NCBI RefSeq assembly: GCF_029227915.1
Contig: NC_079885.1
Coordinates: 17,183,001-17,247,000, forward strand
Source: Hydractinia symbiolongicarpus
Lineage: Eukaryota; Cnidaria; Hydrozoa; Anthoathecata; Hydractiniidae
Direction of reading: 5' to 3'
Length of the DNA stretch: 64,000 nucleotides
The notes under the pieces are model-generated. The model made no database searches, was not told where the DNA came from, and saw only the letters and a list, made by a program, of their open reading frames with translations. Both the position numbers and the translations under genes were made by a program. This document shows, piece by piece, positions 46,329-58,509 of this stretch (positions are counted from its first letter, which is position 1; each line of letters opens with the position of its first letter).

Positions 46329-47649
46329 GCATTTTTTAAACGCAACAAAAACACAGGGCTGATAATTTAAATTAACGCCTGAGGCTGTTATATTTACGCG
46401 CAATAAAGTTGTGATATTATCCAGAGAACGCCCTGAGTTATAATCAACAATATTAAACTTCTTCTCTCAGGCGCAATCTGTCTGCCCTTTTCGCTCAACT
46501 TTTGTACTCACTTTTAAAAAAAAATCACTTCAAATTATCATACGCAAAGTTAGCAAAATTAATGGATTAGATCACTCATCCCAAGATGAAAATACACTGA
46601 TTTCATTCGGGGATGAGGCTCACGTGTGATCTTTTTTCGTTTTATCCCGGATGAGATTTCATCACGCCTACGTGTAAACGTGGTCTAAGTCCTGAAAACA
46701 TAGAAAGTGTTAGTCAAAAGTCCCAATGCCTATCTTTTTATATCTGAGAGACAAATTGAAAGACATAAGCATCAGATATAAGCGACAGATTGTAAAATGT
46801 GAACAAAAAGAAGTTTACGGTTGTTGTTGAACTGATGCAAAAGTAATTACAATAGAATTATTTCTGCTTGAACACTTCATGTAAAGCATACTAAGAAATT
46901 TTTAAAAATATATAGAAAAATTAGCAGGGCTAAACTAGCAGCTCAGAATTTGCAATTGGTAAATCGAAATGTTATATTTGGAAATCAATTTACAATTACG
47001 TTAGAAAATGTTAATTTGCAATTCCCATACTTTTATCATTTCTTTACCATTATCAGCAATAGTGATGTATCTGTATGTTTGTTTTTAGCTTGCTTGTTTC
47101 CTTTTTTCAATCAAATGAAAGCTAAATAAGTGGTTGTTTTGGTATGACAAGAGATCAGTTTTGACAATAAAATATCAAGTTAGTCTTACTTACTAAATAT
47201 CATGCTAGAAATTTCCCAAAATATAAAGCAAATTTTGTAACTTAAAAAATTTATAATTGACAGTTTCACCCCCAAATAATTTGTGATTTTGAGACTATAG
47301 GTGATGTACTTTCACTAATTTCCCACAGAATAGTTTCTTAGACATCAGTAGAGAAAATATTAACCAGTTTCTATTAAACATCAAAAATGTAACATTAAAG
47401 AAGAGGTTTTGTAACCCAGAGTTTACAACAAACGTGATTAAAAATATACGAAACAGTTATTCCCCTGTCTATTTTTCCTAAACTACAAAAAAGTATATAA
47501 AACGAAATATTTTCTGAATGCCAGATAAATTTCCTATCGATTATCAAAGACCTTTTTCAAGTTCCCGACTTAAAGTCATCACATGAAAATCGCACTATTC
47601 AAGTCTTCTCCACTTGGGTGTCTGGGTGTTGCTTTTAAAGGACTAGTTC
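46329..47649. other. No gene recognised
   Basis: AT-rich. 46565-46690 contains CATCCCAAGATGA, GGGGATGAG and CCCGGATGAG, variants of the CATCCTGGGATGAG phrase at 43.98-44.15 kb, and ends in ACGTGTAAACGTGG, echoed by ACATTTACACGT at 44040. These two clusters bracket the recombinase pseudogene. Confidence 0.5.
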
Positions 47650-48160
47650 CAAATTTTTATTGAAAAGTTGCCTTACGTGCTTTTCTTAGTTGTACCCTTT
47701 AACCTGTACACCATGATAAAATAAATTACATTCATTTTTAAGGAGAAAACAGAGACGCTGTTGCCCAGGAAATTAATTTTTAGTTTTGCCTTCACATTCA
47801 TAAATTCTTGTACATTAACATAGAGGTGTATTAAGAAAAATTTGTTTTTGAGATACCGAGATTTAAACTTTGTACAAATACTTTCCACCAATGTGATAAT
47901 GCTTCGGCAGCTAAAGTAGATCTTGAGTTTCACTGATGAGTACAGCTTGATGGTTACAGTCAACAAGGGAATTGATATGTCCACCTTGACTACCATTGTT
48001 TGATAAGTTGTTTAGACTGGCATTTGCAAATAGTTTTAGATGCAAATTGTTGACGTCCATTCTACTAAAAGTTATAGAGGTGGGGTTTTGATGAATTTGA
48101 TGAATTATTTTGTTAGCATATTGGAGATCTGCAACAGTTGCTGTTTCAACCGTTAAAATT
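47650..48160 (-). pseudogene. LTR-retrotransposon RNase H-like fragment
   Basis: The minus-strand frame 48160-47911 reads TVADLQYANKIIHQIHQ ... LKLFANASLNNLSNNGSQGG ... NHQAVLISETQ. The pattern D/N-A-S-L-N-L-GSQGG resembles the RNase H start (DAS.......QGG) of copia-like or related Pol proteins. The catalytic Asp is Asn here. Below 47911 the similarity fades in stops. Only the fragment is present. Confidence 0.45.
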
Positions 48161-48300
48161 TGTGTCGGCATTATTTGCCGACGTAAAATACGAAGATACA
48201 GCGTCGGCAAAAAAATTACCTTGTGGAATTTTTAAAAAACAACAACTCTATTTTAACATCAATGAAAAAAAGAATTTAACAAAGAATTTATTTTTATTTT
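48150..48300 (+). repeat. End fragment of the GTCGGCA repeat family
   Basis: Contains TGTCGGCATT, TTGCCGACGTAAAATACGAA, GATACAGCGTCGGCAAAAAA and GTGGAATTTTTAAA. The same order occurs at 55645-55770, the left end of the element at 55636. The LINE fragment starts directly after it. Confidence 0.75.
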
Positions 48301-48545
48301 GTGCTAGCATGGGTTGGATGGGGTATATTAATGACCCTCTTCCAATCTGATCTAGACTGTGTTAGATCTAAACTCAACTTCCTCTGTATCAAGTCTGTCC
48401 TTATAACCTCCTGCCAAGTCTTTCTTGTTCTGCCTCTCGGCTTTGCCCCACGAACTATCCAGTCTCTACACTTTCTTACCCAATTATCCTCCTCCATTCT
48501 TTCCAAGTGCCCATTTACCTTGCATATTTATTTCTTAGCTAATCT
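48301..48545 (-). mobile_element. LINE 3' fragment
   Basis: Minus strand encodes EEDNWVRKCRDWIVRGAKPR through TRKTWQEVI and SDWKRVINIPHPTHAS, the C-terminal part of the LINE family at 59505. The tail repeat is missing. Confidence 0.85.
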
Positions 48546-49897
48546 TAGTTAAACTGCACCACGAAAAGAACATTTACATACGAGAAACTAATTTAGAACA
48601 TGGTACAGTACCGCTTAAATGTAAATTTACATGAACCCGAGTTTTACGACGTCATGTAACAATCTCATGTCTACATAAAGAACCTTCGCATATCGTTTGT
48701 TTACACATGAACTTAATTGCTTTCTATTGTTATCGTTGTGCGCGAGTCATAACAATAAGATTTGGTGAATCCTTTTGTTCTTACATGTAACATGCATGCT
48801 ATTGTTTAAAAGTGTTAACGGTCACAAAAGCTAATAAAAGATATGTTTTTAAAAAAATGAATTACCACGCGTAAAGCGTTAAAGATTTTGTGTTTAATGT
48901 AAATCATGTTTATGCGAAGAATGTAAAATCAAAACGATCATGCAAAACTTTTTATAATAGCTTTGTATCTTGCACATTGCTACCTGTTTTTTTATTACAT
49001 TTTGAGAACACTGTTTCGATACTCACATGCCTTGATTTTTGTGCATGCGGCTAGAAATAGTAGTTTTGCATACTAGTTTTCTTCGATCAAATTAAACTTA
49101 TTTGACAAAGATTAAAATAAATAAAGTAATTTGTCATTTTCGTGAATCCCAAGTTTTATTAATTTTTGTTGCGTTGCGTTTTGGTGCATAGATCATTGTA
49201 TCGATCGCTGTAGATCGTTTAAAAATCATGAAAACGGGATCATAGAAATGATCGTTTCAATTCGTATAAAATGTACCTGCTCAGTATAACATATGAACAT
49301 GGTTTGCTTTGGTCAAAAAAATAATGAATTGTATGGAACCGAATTCCCAAAGTTTAATTTAAAGATGGAGGTAGAGTGCCGATGCCAGGGTTATGATGTG
49401 CTATTTATGGGTTATTTATAAGTTATGATGAATAATATATAATATTATTCTTGTTTTGTTAGCTAGTGACTTTCTTTCAGCATCTGATATAAAGTTAATG
49501 TGGAATTTAATAATAAGTAACATATTTTAAAGAACCAGAGAAAGCCTGTTGGAAGAAAAACATTAAGTTCAGAGATTTTAAAACAATTTAAAAAAAAACG
49601 CAGGCCATCGCACGCCCAGGGCCTTTTGCGCATTCGATTTGTCACATTCGCAACTAAAACTCATGGCAAGGCAGGCCCGGTCGGGAAAATTTACCCCCGC
49701 GAGCGCTAAATTGCTCACGTAAATTAATCTGCTTGAGCCATCCACGTGCAATCACAAAAGCTTGTGCAAATTAGTTTGCGTGGGTGGTCAATGAAACAAA
49801 AAGTTACGACATGCACATGCTTGATCTGTAAAAAAAACTAAAAATAATCCAGTCGTTGCTGATCAAAAATATCAACAAAAATACTCGATTGAGAGCC
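48546..49897. other. No gene recognised
   Basis: AT-rich spacer with short open frames of no recognisable pattern. Confidence 0.45.
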
Positions 49898-51390
49898 CTT
49901 AAAATTAGAATTTTTTTACGTCTGCAATAAAACGACGTGAGATTCATTTTAACTGATTTGCATTGTCATTGTGTCGGCAATATTTTTTTGTAGTGAAATT
50001 GATCAGCTGGCAATATCTTTCGTCATTCACCTTTTATAAGGGCTAGACCTCTTTCATAAATTCAATGCACTGATCTCCTAAGACGATGACAAATGAAAAT
50101 GGAGTGCAAGTCTTATTGACATACCTTCTGGATGGTTAACTTCGTTAGGTTAATAGTTCACTGCCAACTGGCTTTTTATGTTTCTAGATGAACTTATTAG
50201 GTTAGGGCATCATTAGGTTGTATATCGCAGAAGTCGCCGGTGACATGCTTCGAAAATGCTTGTCACCGGCACAGTTTAACATGAAGCAAAACTGTACAGG
50301 AGACTCAATTGTTAGAGTCTTCGCAGAACATCTCTTCTCACAAAACCGAGGGCAGGGCTGACCTGCTGTTTCGTGTGGAAAGAACTTCTGGACTTCTTTT
50401 TACTACAATATACAATTTTTTCGATTATTATTATGAATCGAAATATTTGTGTTTGTCGTCGCCTGACCGGGTCAGTAACATAGCGAGGGTTGAATTTTTT
50501 TTTTTCGGTCACCGTTACAAAAAAAAATTTCTTTCTGCAGATGCAGGAATGCCAGCCTTAAAACAAAACCCAATAAAAATGAATTTTGTAAAACGTATTA
50601 ACCACAAGTAAGTTGAACGGGATGATGTGTTGGCAGATTTGCTATATTTTTAAAACTTTATTTAACATGTTTTTTCTTTGGTATACATCACAAGAACATT
50701 CGTCCGAAAGCTGTATTAAGGTACAGGGCACCTAACCTCTCCCATGTTCTGGTTATAGTTAACTTGCATGCGTGCACACTCTTCTCGCAGTATTCTCTGT
50801 GACGATAAAGGTCGGACTGACTTGTGGCATGGTTCCAAATGGTCTTCCGTCTTTCGTTCGAGTCTCAGTGTAATGCACCAGCCGAGCATAACAGTGTCAG
50901 CATGAAGGAAAAGCCGACCTTAATGTTCTCTTTACCTCATGTTCTTCATAATAACACGATCATTCTTCATAAGCTTTGTGTTTTTGGTGGCGCTTATTTA
51001 GTAGATTCTCTTAAAATGTGAAAAAATTATATCGTAGGATCTCTAGAAAATTCTGATAAATAGTCTCTTACGTGAGCGATAAATCGCTCGCGTAAACTTC
51101 TTTGCGCGCGTGTGGGCGTGTGATTGCACGTGTCTCCTGACCAAGCCTGCAAGGGCTGCCATATACAGCTTAATGATGCAATACATTGAATTTATAAGAG
51201 GTCTAGCTCCAATACAAGGTGAATAACGAAGTTTTTTCCTGCTGAAAAATTACACTCAGAAATATTGCCAATCCAATGCCCACGCAAATCACTTGAAAGT
51301 GTCTCATTTCAGCAGTTTTATTTGCAGACGCATGCAGATGCAAATCAGTTAATGTATCTCACGTCGGCAGTTTTATTACTATTATATTAT
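49898..51390. mobile_element. Fold-back copy of the GTCGGCA repeat family
   Basis: Starts AGCCCTTAAAATTAG, the terminal sequence also seen at 55636 and 56770. 49898-50960 is the reverse complement of 55965-56770 with many shared stretches (for example TTTCGTTCGAGTCTCAGTGT and GCCGGTGACATGCTTC). 51150-51390 then repeats the 49898-50060 end in inverse orientation (GAGGTCTAGCTCC..., ending CTCACGTCGGCAGTTTTATT), so the copy folds back on itself. No protein of known type inside. Confidence 0.72.
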
Positions 51391-51479
51391 TTTTAAGTCC
51401 CAACATGACTGACAATGATTGTAAGAGTCAGTCTTAAGCTTTACTCTTACTTCAGGCTTAATGTCGTTTCCCTCATTGA

Positions 51480-51990
51480 TAAGGCTAGAACATCGATCAT
51501 GTCTACGGCCAGGTTGTATTGGATTTCTTCAGGCTAAACGGTTTTAGGCAACATCATCAGTGAGGTTTTTGGATTTCATATCGCGTTGAACGTTTTTAAG
51601 CCATCATTGGGGGTCGTCCTTTCGGGAATTTTCCAGGAACATCGCATTCCAAAATTTTCTTTGGTCAACAATCATCATCACACACAAAACATGGCCGTAC
51701 CATCAGAGTCGGCGGGTCTGCACGAACTCCCCAATTGATTTCAAACCAAGGGGACTGTGTTGCTCCACTGTGGAAACTCTGTCAGAGAGCTTAACAGATG
51801 CAATCCACCTCAATATATCATTGTCATTTCTTTTAATGCGGCTAACATCCTCAACATTGACCGTCCAGGTCTCACTTCCATATAACAAAACACTTCTAAT
51901 GCAAGCATTATATAGGCTTTCTTGTGAGCAAGTTGATAAGTCTATTCAGAAGGATCGTTCTTTCTGAAAACCTTGTGCAAGAAGTCGAGC
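51480..51990 (-). mobile_element. LINE C-terminal fragment of a second family
   Basis: Minus strand: MLYGSETWTVNVEDVSRIKR, NDILRWIASVKLSDRVST and SIGEFVQTRRL, the usual C-terminal region after RT in RTE-like LINEs (…GSETW…RMLRW…). A decayed GKFPKGRPP follows. Sequence differs from the 59505 family. Confidence 0.7.
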
Positions 51991-52179
51991 TTTACTGGTT
52001 ATTTTGCAATCAACAAGTTTTGGTTTCACAACCCACTGAACGGTTACACATTGCTGTCCTGGTTATGATCTTAAGGTATTTCTTGATTGACATAAGTCCA
52101 GCTTTCTGTGTCATGTTGAAGGTCAAGAGACGTGACATAACCATCTGGTGACAAGATATTCCAGGACTGGCTCCTTTTA

Positions 52180-53690
52180 GTATTTACTTTTCCAATCTTT
52201 CCTAATCTTAATAACAATTTGACAGTAAACAACTTTTAAGATGTCATCTTTCTTTAACTGGCGAAGTGTTTTCTTTTGGGTAGGGTGCGAAACAGTTACT
52301 AGGAAGATTTGGTGAAGATGATCTGGGTAGATCAAGATCCATACCTGATAAATCAGCAGTGGACACGTGAGGAACAATAATGTCATCAGGTCGGATGGTG
52401 TTACTATAAACTAATGTGGTGTTGTTTAGTTCAACATATGGCTCAGAGGCTGATTCAGAGTCTTTATAAACAGGTCTAGCAGATGTGTTTTGTTTTATTG
52501 CTTGTGTAAAATTATCTGAAACTTTGGATGAGGTGGAAACCGAAATGGTTGAATTGTGTACAGTTTCTCTACAATTACTCTTTAAGTATTGAGAGAAACA
52601 AGCAGAATCTGGTTTATGTGCAAGCCCGCAAGAATGTAATATAGTAACCTCCATGCATTAGAAATACCTGCTGACCCTCTTTTCCTAACACTTTTGCTGG
52701 TCTTCTTCAGCATCTGTCTGATCGACAGTATACTTTATCCCCTGTTGGGTAAACAGCATAGAGTAGGACTGAATGTTGTGGTTAAGAGCACAAAGATTCC
52801 TTGCAGAATTTTCAGCTTTGACAAAGGCTTCTCTGGCAGCTTGAATTGCTTTTAAAATCTCAACAAGAACTTTACTAGAGCATATATTAGCTGATATAAG
52901 GGGGGATCTTTTGAAATGGTATTGAGCAGCTTCGCATTTTCACCAATGGCAAGTTGGTAAGGTGAGAAACCATGAACATTCTGCAAACTATTTTTAGCAC
53001 TGAGAGCCTACATAAGTGCAATGTCAAAGTTTCATTTTTCTTTATTTAGAATTTATTTGCATTAATAAATTGTGACGCTCAACCAGTCCACTAGACTATG
53101 GCGATTCAGCTTCAGTGGTAAAAGTACCACAGCTGTCTGCAAGTTTTAAACATTGCAGATTAATAACTCGCCTCCATTGTTGAACCAAAAACTTGTCCGC
53201 CGTGCCGTAAACAGTCACCTAGATTTTTAAAATTGTTTTCACAATAGTTGATAGTATTTTGTTAGGTATCTGTAGTGCACCTGACAGAATTATTTTACCT
53301 TCTAAGAACTTAAGGTATAATGCAATAGTTTTCTTAAAAATTTGTAGTTGTTGGCAAACCAAGAACTGGTCTTGGTAGAACAGAGTGGTAAAGTGCACCA
53401 GTTGACAGTTGTCTGATACTTTTTTCAGTGCTGTTAATGGTTGTTCAGCAGATTTTATTAGGCTATGCAATTTTTTATAAAGGGTGTGCAAACTGACGAT
53501 GGATCTTTTTAGCCATTTTCTCTTTATTAATATCTTCTCCCACAGTATTGCTTGAATGTAACTTTACATGTACGTGATAGATATCACATTTGCATAAGCT
53601 TTTGGTAACGTCAAAACTTTCATTGTCATTATTCGAAAACAATAGAGTTTGTGACTGGTTCACAAAATGTAATTAGCTCATGTGAACCTA
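52180..53690 (-). pseudogene. Ty3/gypsy-type integrase fragment
   Basis: Minus-strand pieces, in order: KKIHRQFAHP (about 53490, zinc-binding His part), PLTALKKVSDNCQLV (about 53430-53380, Cys), then a core remnant TVYGTADKF ... NNGGE (about 53215-53160, place of the DNGGEF motif) and SSGLVERHN (about 53095, final Glu), LISANICSSKVLVEILKAIQ AAREAF region (about 52895-52820) and after further breaks the C-terminal QVFLMHGG. This is the layout of a class of gypsy-like integrases common in cnidarians. 52654-52244 is a Ser/Pro-rich C-terminal frame. Heavily decayed. Confidence 0.6.
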
Positions 53691-54571
53691 GTGTGTCCCA
53701 TTGTTGTATTTAATTGCTATAGTCCTCAAGAGATCAATGTAAAAAAATAAAATTCAATGTTTTTACTCATGAACAGCAATGTTGAATCGTTCGTTAAGAA
53801 ATGTTATGTTTTCTGATACCCGTGTTTACGAAAATGTGCGTGCGATTTTATTTCTTTTCACACAAAGCTATATGTTATATTTCGCACATAAAATATAAGT
53901 AACTCTTAAAAAATTGCGCAAACAATTCTCTTTAGCGTCAATTTGGGAAATGGAAACAAACAAAATAAAAATATTGTTTTAATGTCTGGATGTCCAACCT
54001 TGTCTTTCAGTAACGATTGGATTGACTTTATACAAACGATCAACATATTAAATTATTTAAACATTCTTATGGCATTCAAGTTTTTCGCAGCTAAATAATC
54101 TTAATTTCGCTGTAAAAAAATTGTTTTTCACTTGTTCAAATAGAAAAAAACCAATCGCATTCTGAAAAAAAAATTTGCTTAAAGATTGATGCAATGGATT
54201 TTCCCTCTTTCAGAAAGACAGGGATGCAACCTGTATGGCACAATTATTGCTAAAAACGGACACATGATGACTAAAGAACCTTTAAATGTGGCTAAAGTGG
54301 ATTACATTGGAAGAAAGATGTTTGGTGTGATGCTTAAAAAAGCATGAAAAAGTATCTAAACAGAAAAAAAAACAATGAAAGTAACATTGAATTTAATTCG
54401 GCACAATTGTATTTTTTTGATGTTTTTGTTTTTTTTGTTTTTGAGAACTTGTATATATACAAAAAGTTATAAGAAAAAAATGTTTCTTGATATTTTGAAA
54501 TTATAACACAGCAAAATTATTAAAGATTTTCGATGAATTTAAATTTGACTAACTGAAACTAATATTTTTAA
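53691..54571. other. No gene recognised
   Basis: AT-rich, no coding or repeat structure that I can support. Confidence 0.45.
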
Positions 54572-54849
54572 CCGAATGCACAAAATCTGAGGCAAGTAAG
54601 TATAAACAGTTTTCTGAAGAATAAACAGGTAGCAATGCACAAGTTACTAAAGCTGCTGTTTTTAGCCGCATGCACAATAAGGAGGCAAGTGAGTATAAAA
54701 ACAGTGTTCCCAAAATAAAATAAATGAAAAACAGGTAGCAATGCACAAGTTACAGAGGCCTCTATTTTAAGCTGCATACACAAAAATTGAGACATGTAAG
54801 TGTGTATGGAAACTGTTTTTAGAATAAAACAAAACAAAACAGATAGCAA
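54572..54849. repeat. Three-unit tandem repeat, about 100 bp
   Basis: Units begin at 54572, 54666 and 54772 with CYGMATRCACAA-like sequence and contain CAGGTAGCAATGCACAAGTTA in the first two. Lengths are 94, 106 and about 78 (partial). Confidence 0.85.
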
Positions 54850-55189
54850 TTACTTTTTGCGTGAACATTATTTTACAAAAATACAAAATGCACATAATGA
54901 TTTAACTTTTCTCATGTGTTATGTTTGTTCATTTTTTTTTAAAATAAATATTTCAATAGCTTTCACTATTTTTAACACTTTGAAAGAATAACATGCAAGG
55001 CTTTATCATATCTTATTGTTATGGTTCACACAGATGATAGGTTCTTTATGTAGACATCAGGTCGTTACATAGGGTCATAGAACTCATGTACATGTAAAGT
55101 TACATTCAAGGGATTAATGACAGCGATTAAAGCACATTAATGACATAAATAGAAAAATACTAATTAAATATTCTAAAATTAGAACCATT
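54850..55189. other. No gene recognised
   Basis: AT-rich spacer before the LINE fragment. Confidence 0.4.
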
Positions 55190-55635
55190 GCATCCTGTTT
55201 AACACCTCACACAAAACCTTTGAATTAATGCACTTATCATGCCATATTTTAACTACTGCTCCTCGGCATGGGCTTGTGCCACCCAAGGTAGATTGGAAAA
55301 ACTAGAAAAACGATTAAAATGTGTTTGTACCTTTCTTGGGAAAGAGAGGAAATATTCAATGAATAATTTACTCATCAAAAAAGATGTGATATTAGTTTTC
55401 AAAGCCATGAATCACATTGCTCCTGATTACGTGCACTCAAAATTCCTTTTGGCAAAATGTATCATCATCAAAAAAGAGGAGCTTCAAAAAACAGGTTCAC
55501 ACTTCCCTTGGTCAACACGGAATTTGGCAAAAAAAGCCTTCCCATTTAGAGCTGCAAAAGTGTGAAATAATCTTTCAGACCAAGTGACCTGTGATGGAAG
55601 TTTGCTTTCGTTTAAGACTTCCATCTCTAATGCAT
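55190..55635 (+). mobile_element. CR1-like LINE C-terminal fragment
   Basis: Encodes INALIMPYFNYCSSAWA then LEKLEKRLKCVCTFLG, VFKAMNHIAPDYV, RNLAKKAFPFRAAKVWNNL-like end (TGA in place of Trp at 55563) and LLSFKTSIS. This pattern (YCSSVW ... LAPDYL ... LWNSLP ... FK) closes the RT ORF of CR1/jockey-type LINEs. It abuts the inverted-repeat element at 55636. Confidence 0.75.
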
Positions 55636-56770
55636 CAGCCCTTAAAATTAGCGTCGGCATTCAGCACTGCCGACGTAATTGCCGACGCAAAATACAAAGA
55701 TACCGCTGGTACGTCGGCAAAAAAATTGCTGACGTAATTTTGTTGTGAAATTTTTAAATAACAATAATTTTGGTTTTGTTTGAGCTTCTTTCACTCAATG
55801 CGACTACAAAATAATTAAATTCCATTTTCAGTAAGCTAGGCCATTAGGCTGAACTAAAGCGTCACCAAAATCAAAAAGCTTATGAATGCCAAAATTAAAA
55901 ATGGTAAGTGTTATTATGAAGAGCGTAAGGTATAGAGATCATTAAAGTCGCGGCCCCTTTCCTTTATGCTGACACTCTTATGCTCGGCTGGTGTATTACA
56001 CTGAGACTCGAACGAAAGACGGAAGACCATTTGGAACCATGCCACAAGTAAGTCCGACCTTCATCGTCACAGAGAATACTGCGAGAAGAGTGCGCACCCA
56101 TGCAAGTTAAATATAACCAGAACATGGGAGAGGTTAGGTCTCATCCGAAAGCTGTATTAAGGTAATACAGCTTTCGGACGAATGTTCTCGTAATGTAATA
56201 CCAAAGAAAACAAATTGTTGAATAAAGTTTAAAAACCCTTTTACAAGGGGAAAGAGAAATCAACTATGTTTAGTACAATAATCGAAAAAATTGTATATCG
56301 TCCAGAAGTTCTTTCTCCCACACGACACAGCAGGCAATAAGTCAGCTTTGCCCCGGTTTTGTGAGAAGAGATGTTCTGCGAAGATTGAGTCTCCTGCACA
56401 GTTTTGCTTCATGTTAAACTGTGCCGGTGACAAGCATTTTTGAAGCATGTCACCGGCAACTTCTGCGATATACAACCTAATGTACTCTAACCTAATGAAT
56501 TTATCTCAAAACATAAAAAGCCAGTTGGCAGTGCACTTTTAAACTAACAAAGTTCACCATCCGGAAGTTATGCTAATTCCCGTTTTTCACTGTCTTATGA
56601 GATCAATGCATCAAAATTATGAGAGGTCTACCTCTAATAAAACGTGAATGACGAAAGTTATTGCCAGCTAAAAAATTTCATTAAAAAAATTGCCGACCCA
56701 AATCAGTTGAAATCTATCTCACGTCGGCAGTTTTATTGCCGACGTAATAAAATTCTAATTTCAAGGGCTG
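55636..56770. mobile_element. GTCGGCA-family element with 15-bp inverted ends
   Basis: Left end AGCCCTTAAAATTAG and right end CTAATTTCAAGGGCT are inverted copies with two differences. Next to each end lie multiple GTCGGCA/TGCCGAC copies (55648-55735; 56718-56742). About 1.1 kb, without any recognisable protein. Its right 800 bp appears inverted at 49898-50960. Probably a non-autonomous DNA transposon. Confidence 0.78.
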
Positions 56771-58224
56771 TGTATTTGGCAAATTCTAATGGAGATAACT
56801 TTTCAACTTTATAAGTTTAGTTTTTTTATTCTTTTTCTTTTCAATTTTCACAGATTATAAATGTTACTATGTTTGATTGAGCTAAGGCAGTCTAAGGTTT
56901 ATCATTTTTTGTTTCTTTTTTGTTCTAGTGGTCCCCAGTGGAAACAATCCACTAACTATAAGTTTTTGTGATTTTCTGGGCTAACCACTTTAAGTATTTA
57001 TTATTATTATTTTATTAGCAGTACTATATGGTCAAGGTTATTGATGGTGGATTGTGACACTCCAGCTCCTGAAGTATGTTGGTTAATGTTGATATAGGAA
57101 TGATGTAAAATCCTGTTGTGGTGACTATTAGATGAATGTATTGTCCAAGCTATCTAGTGACTGAATCCTGGTTTCACAATACTTGACTAGATCTTTAACT
57201 GCTGATATTCTCTCACTTTGTTCACACTGGTGTATAGATAAATGTGGATGAGTAACTGACATTATACTTTTACTTCATCTTAAGATATAGATATCATCAA
57301 TTTGTACTATAAGGTATACTATTTCAACAATGGTAAATTTTGAAATAATGCGAGTGCACAATAACTAAAGTACTCACAAGTACCTTTTTTTTAAAAAATA
57401 CGTCATTACACTTAAAGAAAATTCAAAGCATTGATTTTAATGCACCATTCATTTTTATTTAAAATAAAAAAATTCTTAAAAAAATTAAATTTTGACGTTT
57501 TACTTCTTGTACATTCATTTCTTTAAATACTTTTGCTACTTTTGTTATGTCAAATCATCATTTTTTTCACAAGTACAGTGTCAGCATGAACAACATAATA
57601 ATTATTATGGATTGTATGTATAGAATGGATGGAACATTCATGTTTATGCAATTTTGTTATCCATTTATATCAGCAACCACAGTGTGTATGATCAAATTAA
57701 ATGAAGCAGTGGGGAGGAGATACTTCTAAGGTTCTTATTAATTGAATTTAATTTTTTTTACATATTCTCAGTGGCCACCTGTTGCTCGAAAGTATCAAAA
57801 ACAAAAAAATTAACATCGATTACATTTAATTTTAACTTTTTTCAATATTTTCAACAGTAATTAATAAATAAGTCCTAGACACTACGTTGTATAATACATA
57901 TCAATAACACCTAGAAATGATACCTGCCATATTTCTCTATTACTAGAAACAAATCATGACAATGCGCTCAATGTGATTGCAAAGATATAAATAGATTAGA
58001 ATAGCATAAGACGAGAAAAACAATGCTCTACTTCATTGTGTTGAGGGAGAGCGTGAAAATCGATAGGAGCACTTCTAAGAAATAGAAAAAATCAATTTCA
58101 CTTTGTAAATAAAATAAATTGCGTAGGTGAAGTAAGGCTATATACCTACGTGATCGTGTATGCAGTGATATCAATGTATGCGTTTTATCCTGAGATTACC
58201 ATATTTTTTCGTTGTGAGGCCTGA
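56771..58224. other. No gene recognised
   Basis: AT-rich spacer, no pattern that I can support. Confidence 0.45.
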
Positions 58225-58320
58225 TTTAATGCAGAAAAGTGGTTTTAATCTTTAATGCAGAAAAGTAGTTTTGATTTTAATGCAGAAAATTGGCTTTAAC
58301 CATTAATACATAAAAGCTTG
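58225..58320 (+). repeat. Short tandem repeat, period about 26 bp
   Basis: Units at 58225, 58251, 58276 and a decayed fourth at 58302, each beginning TTTAATGCAGAAAA or a variant. Confidence 0.85.
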
Positions 58321-58509
58321 TCCTATAACACTGCAATTTTTTAGCATATAAAGTGAAAATATAATTTGGTAAAAAAGTAAAATATAAAAAAAAGTTTTAA
58401 AATAGAGCATTCCAAAACGATACAAAAGGAATGCCATCAATGGTGATCTCGGTTGTGCAAATCATATCTCGAATGACTTCAAAATGGAAAAGAATGTAAT
58501 AAGGAAAAA

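Noticed and set aside
54549-54849. Two overlapping minus-strand ORFs with repeated hydrophobic segments
   Set aside because: They are translations of the tandem repeat and show no membrane-protein family pattern.
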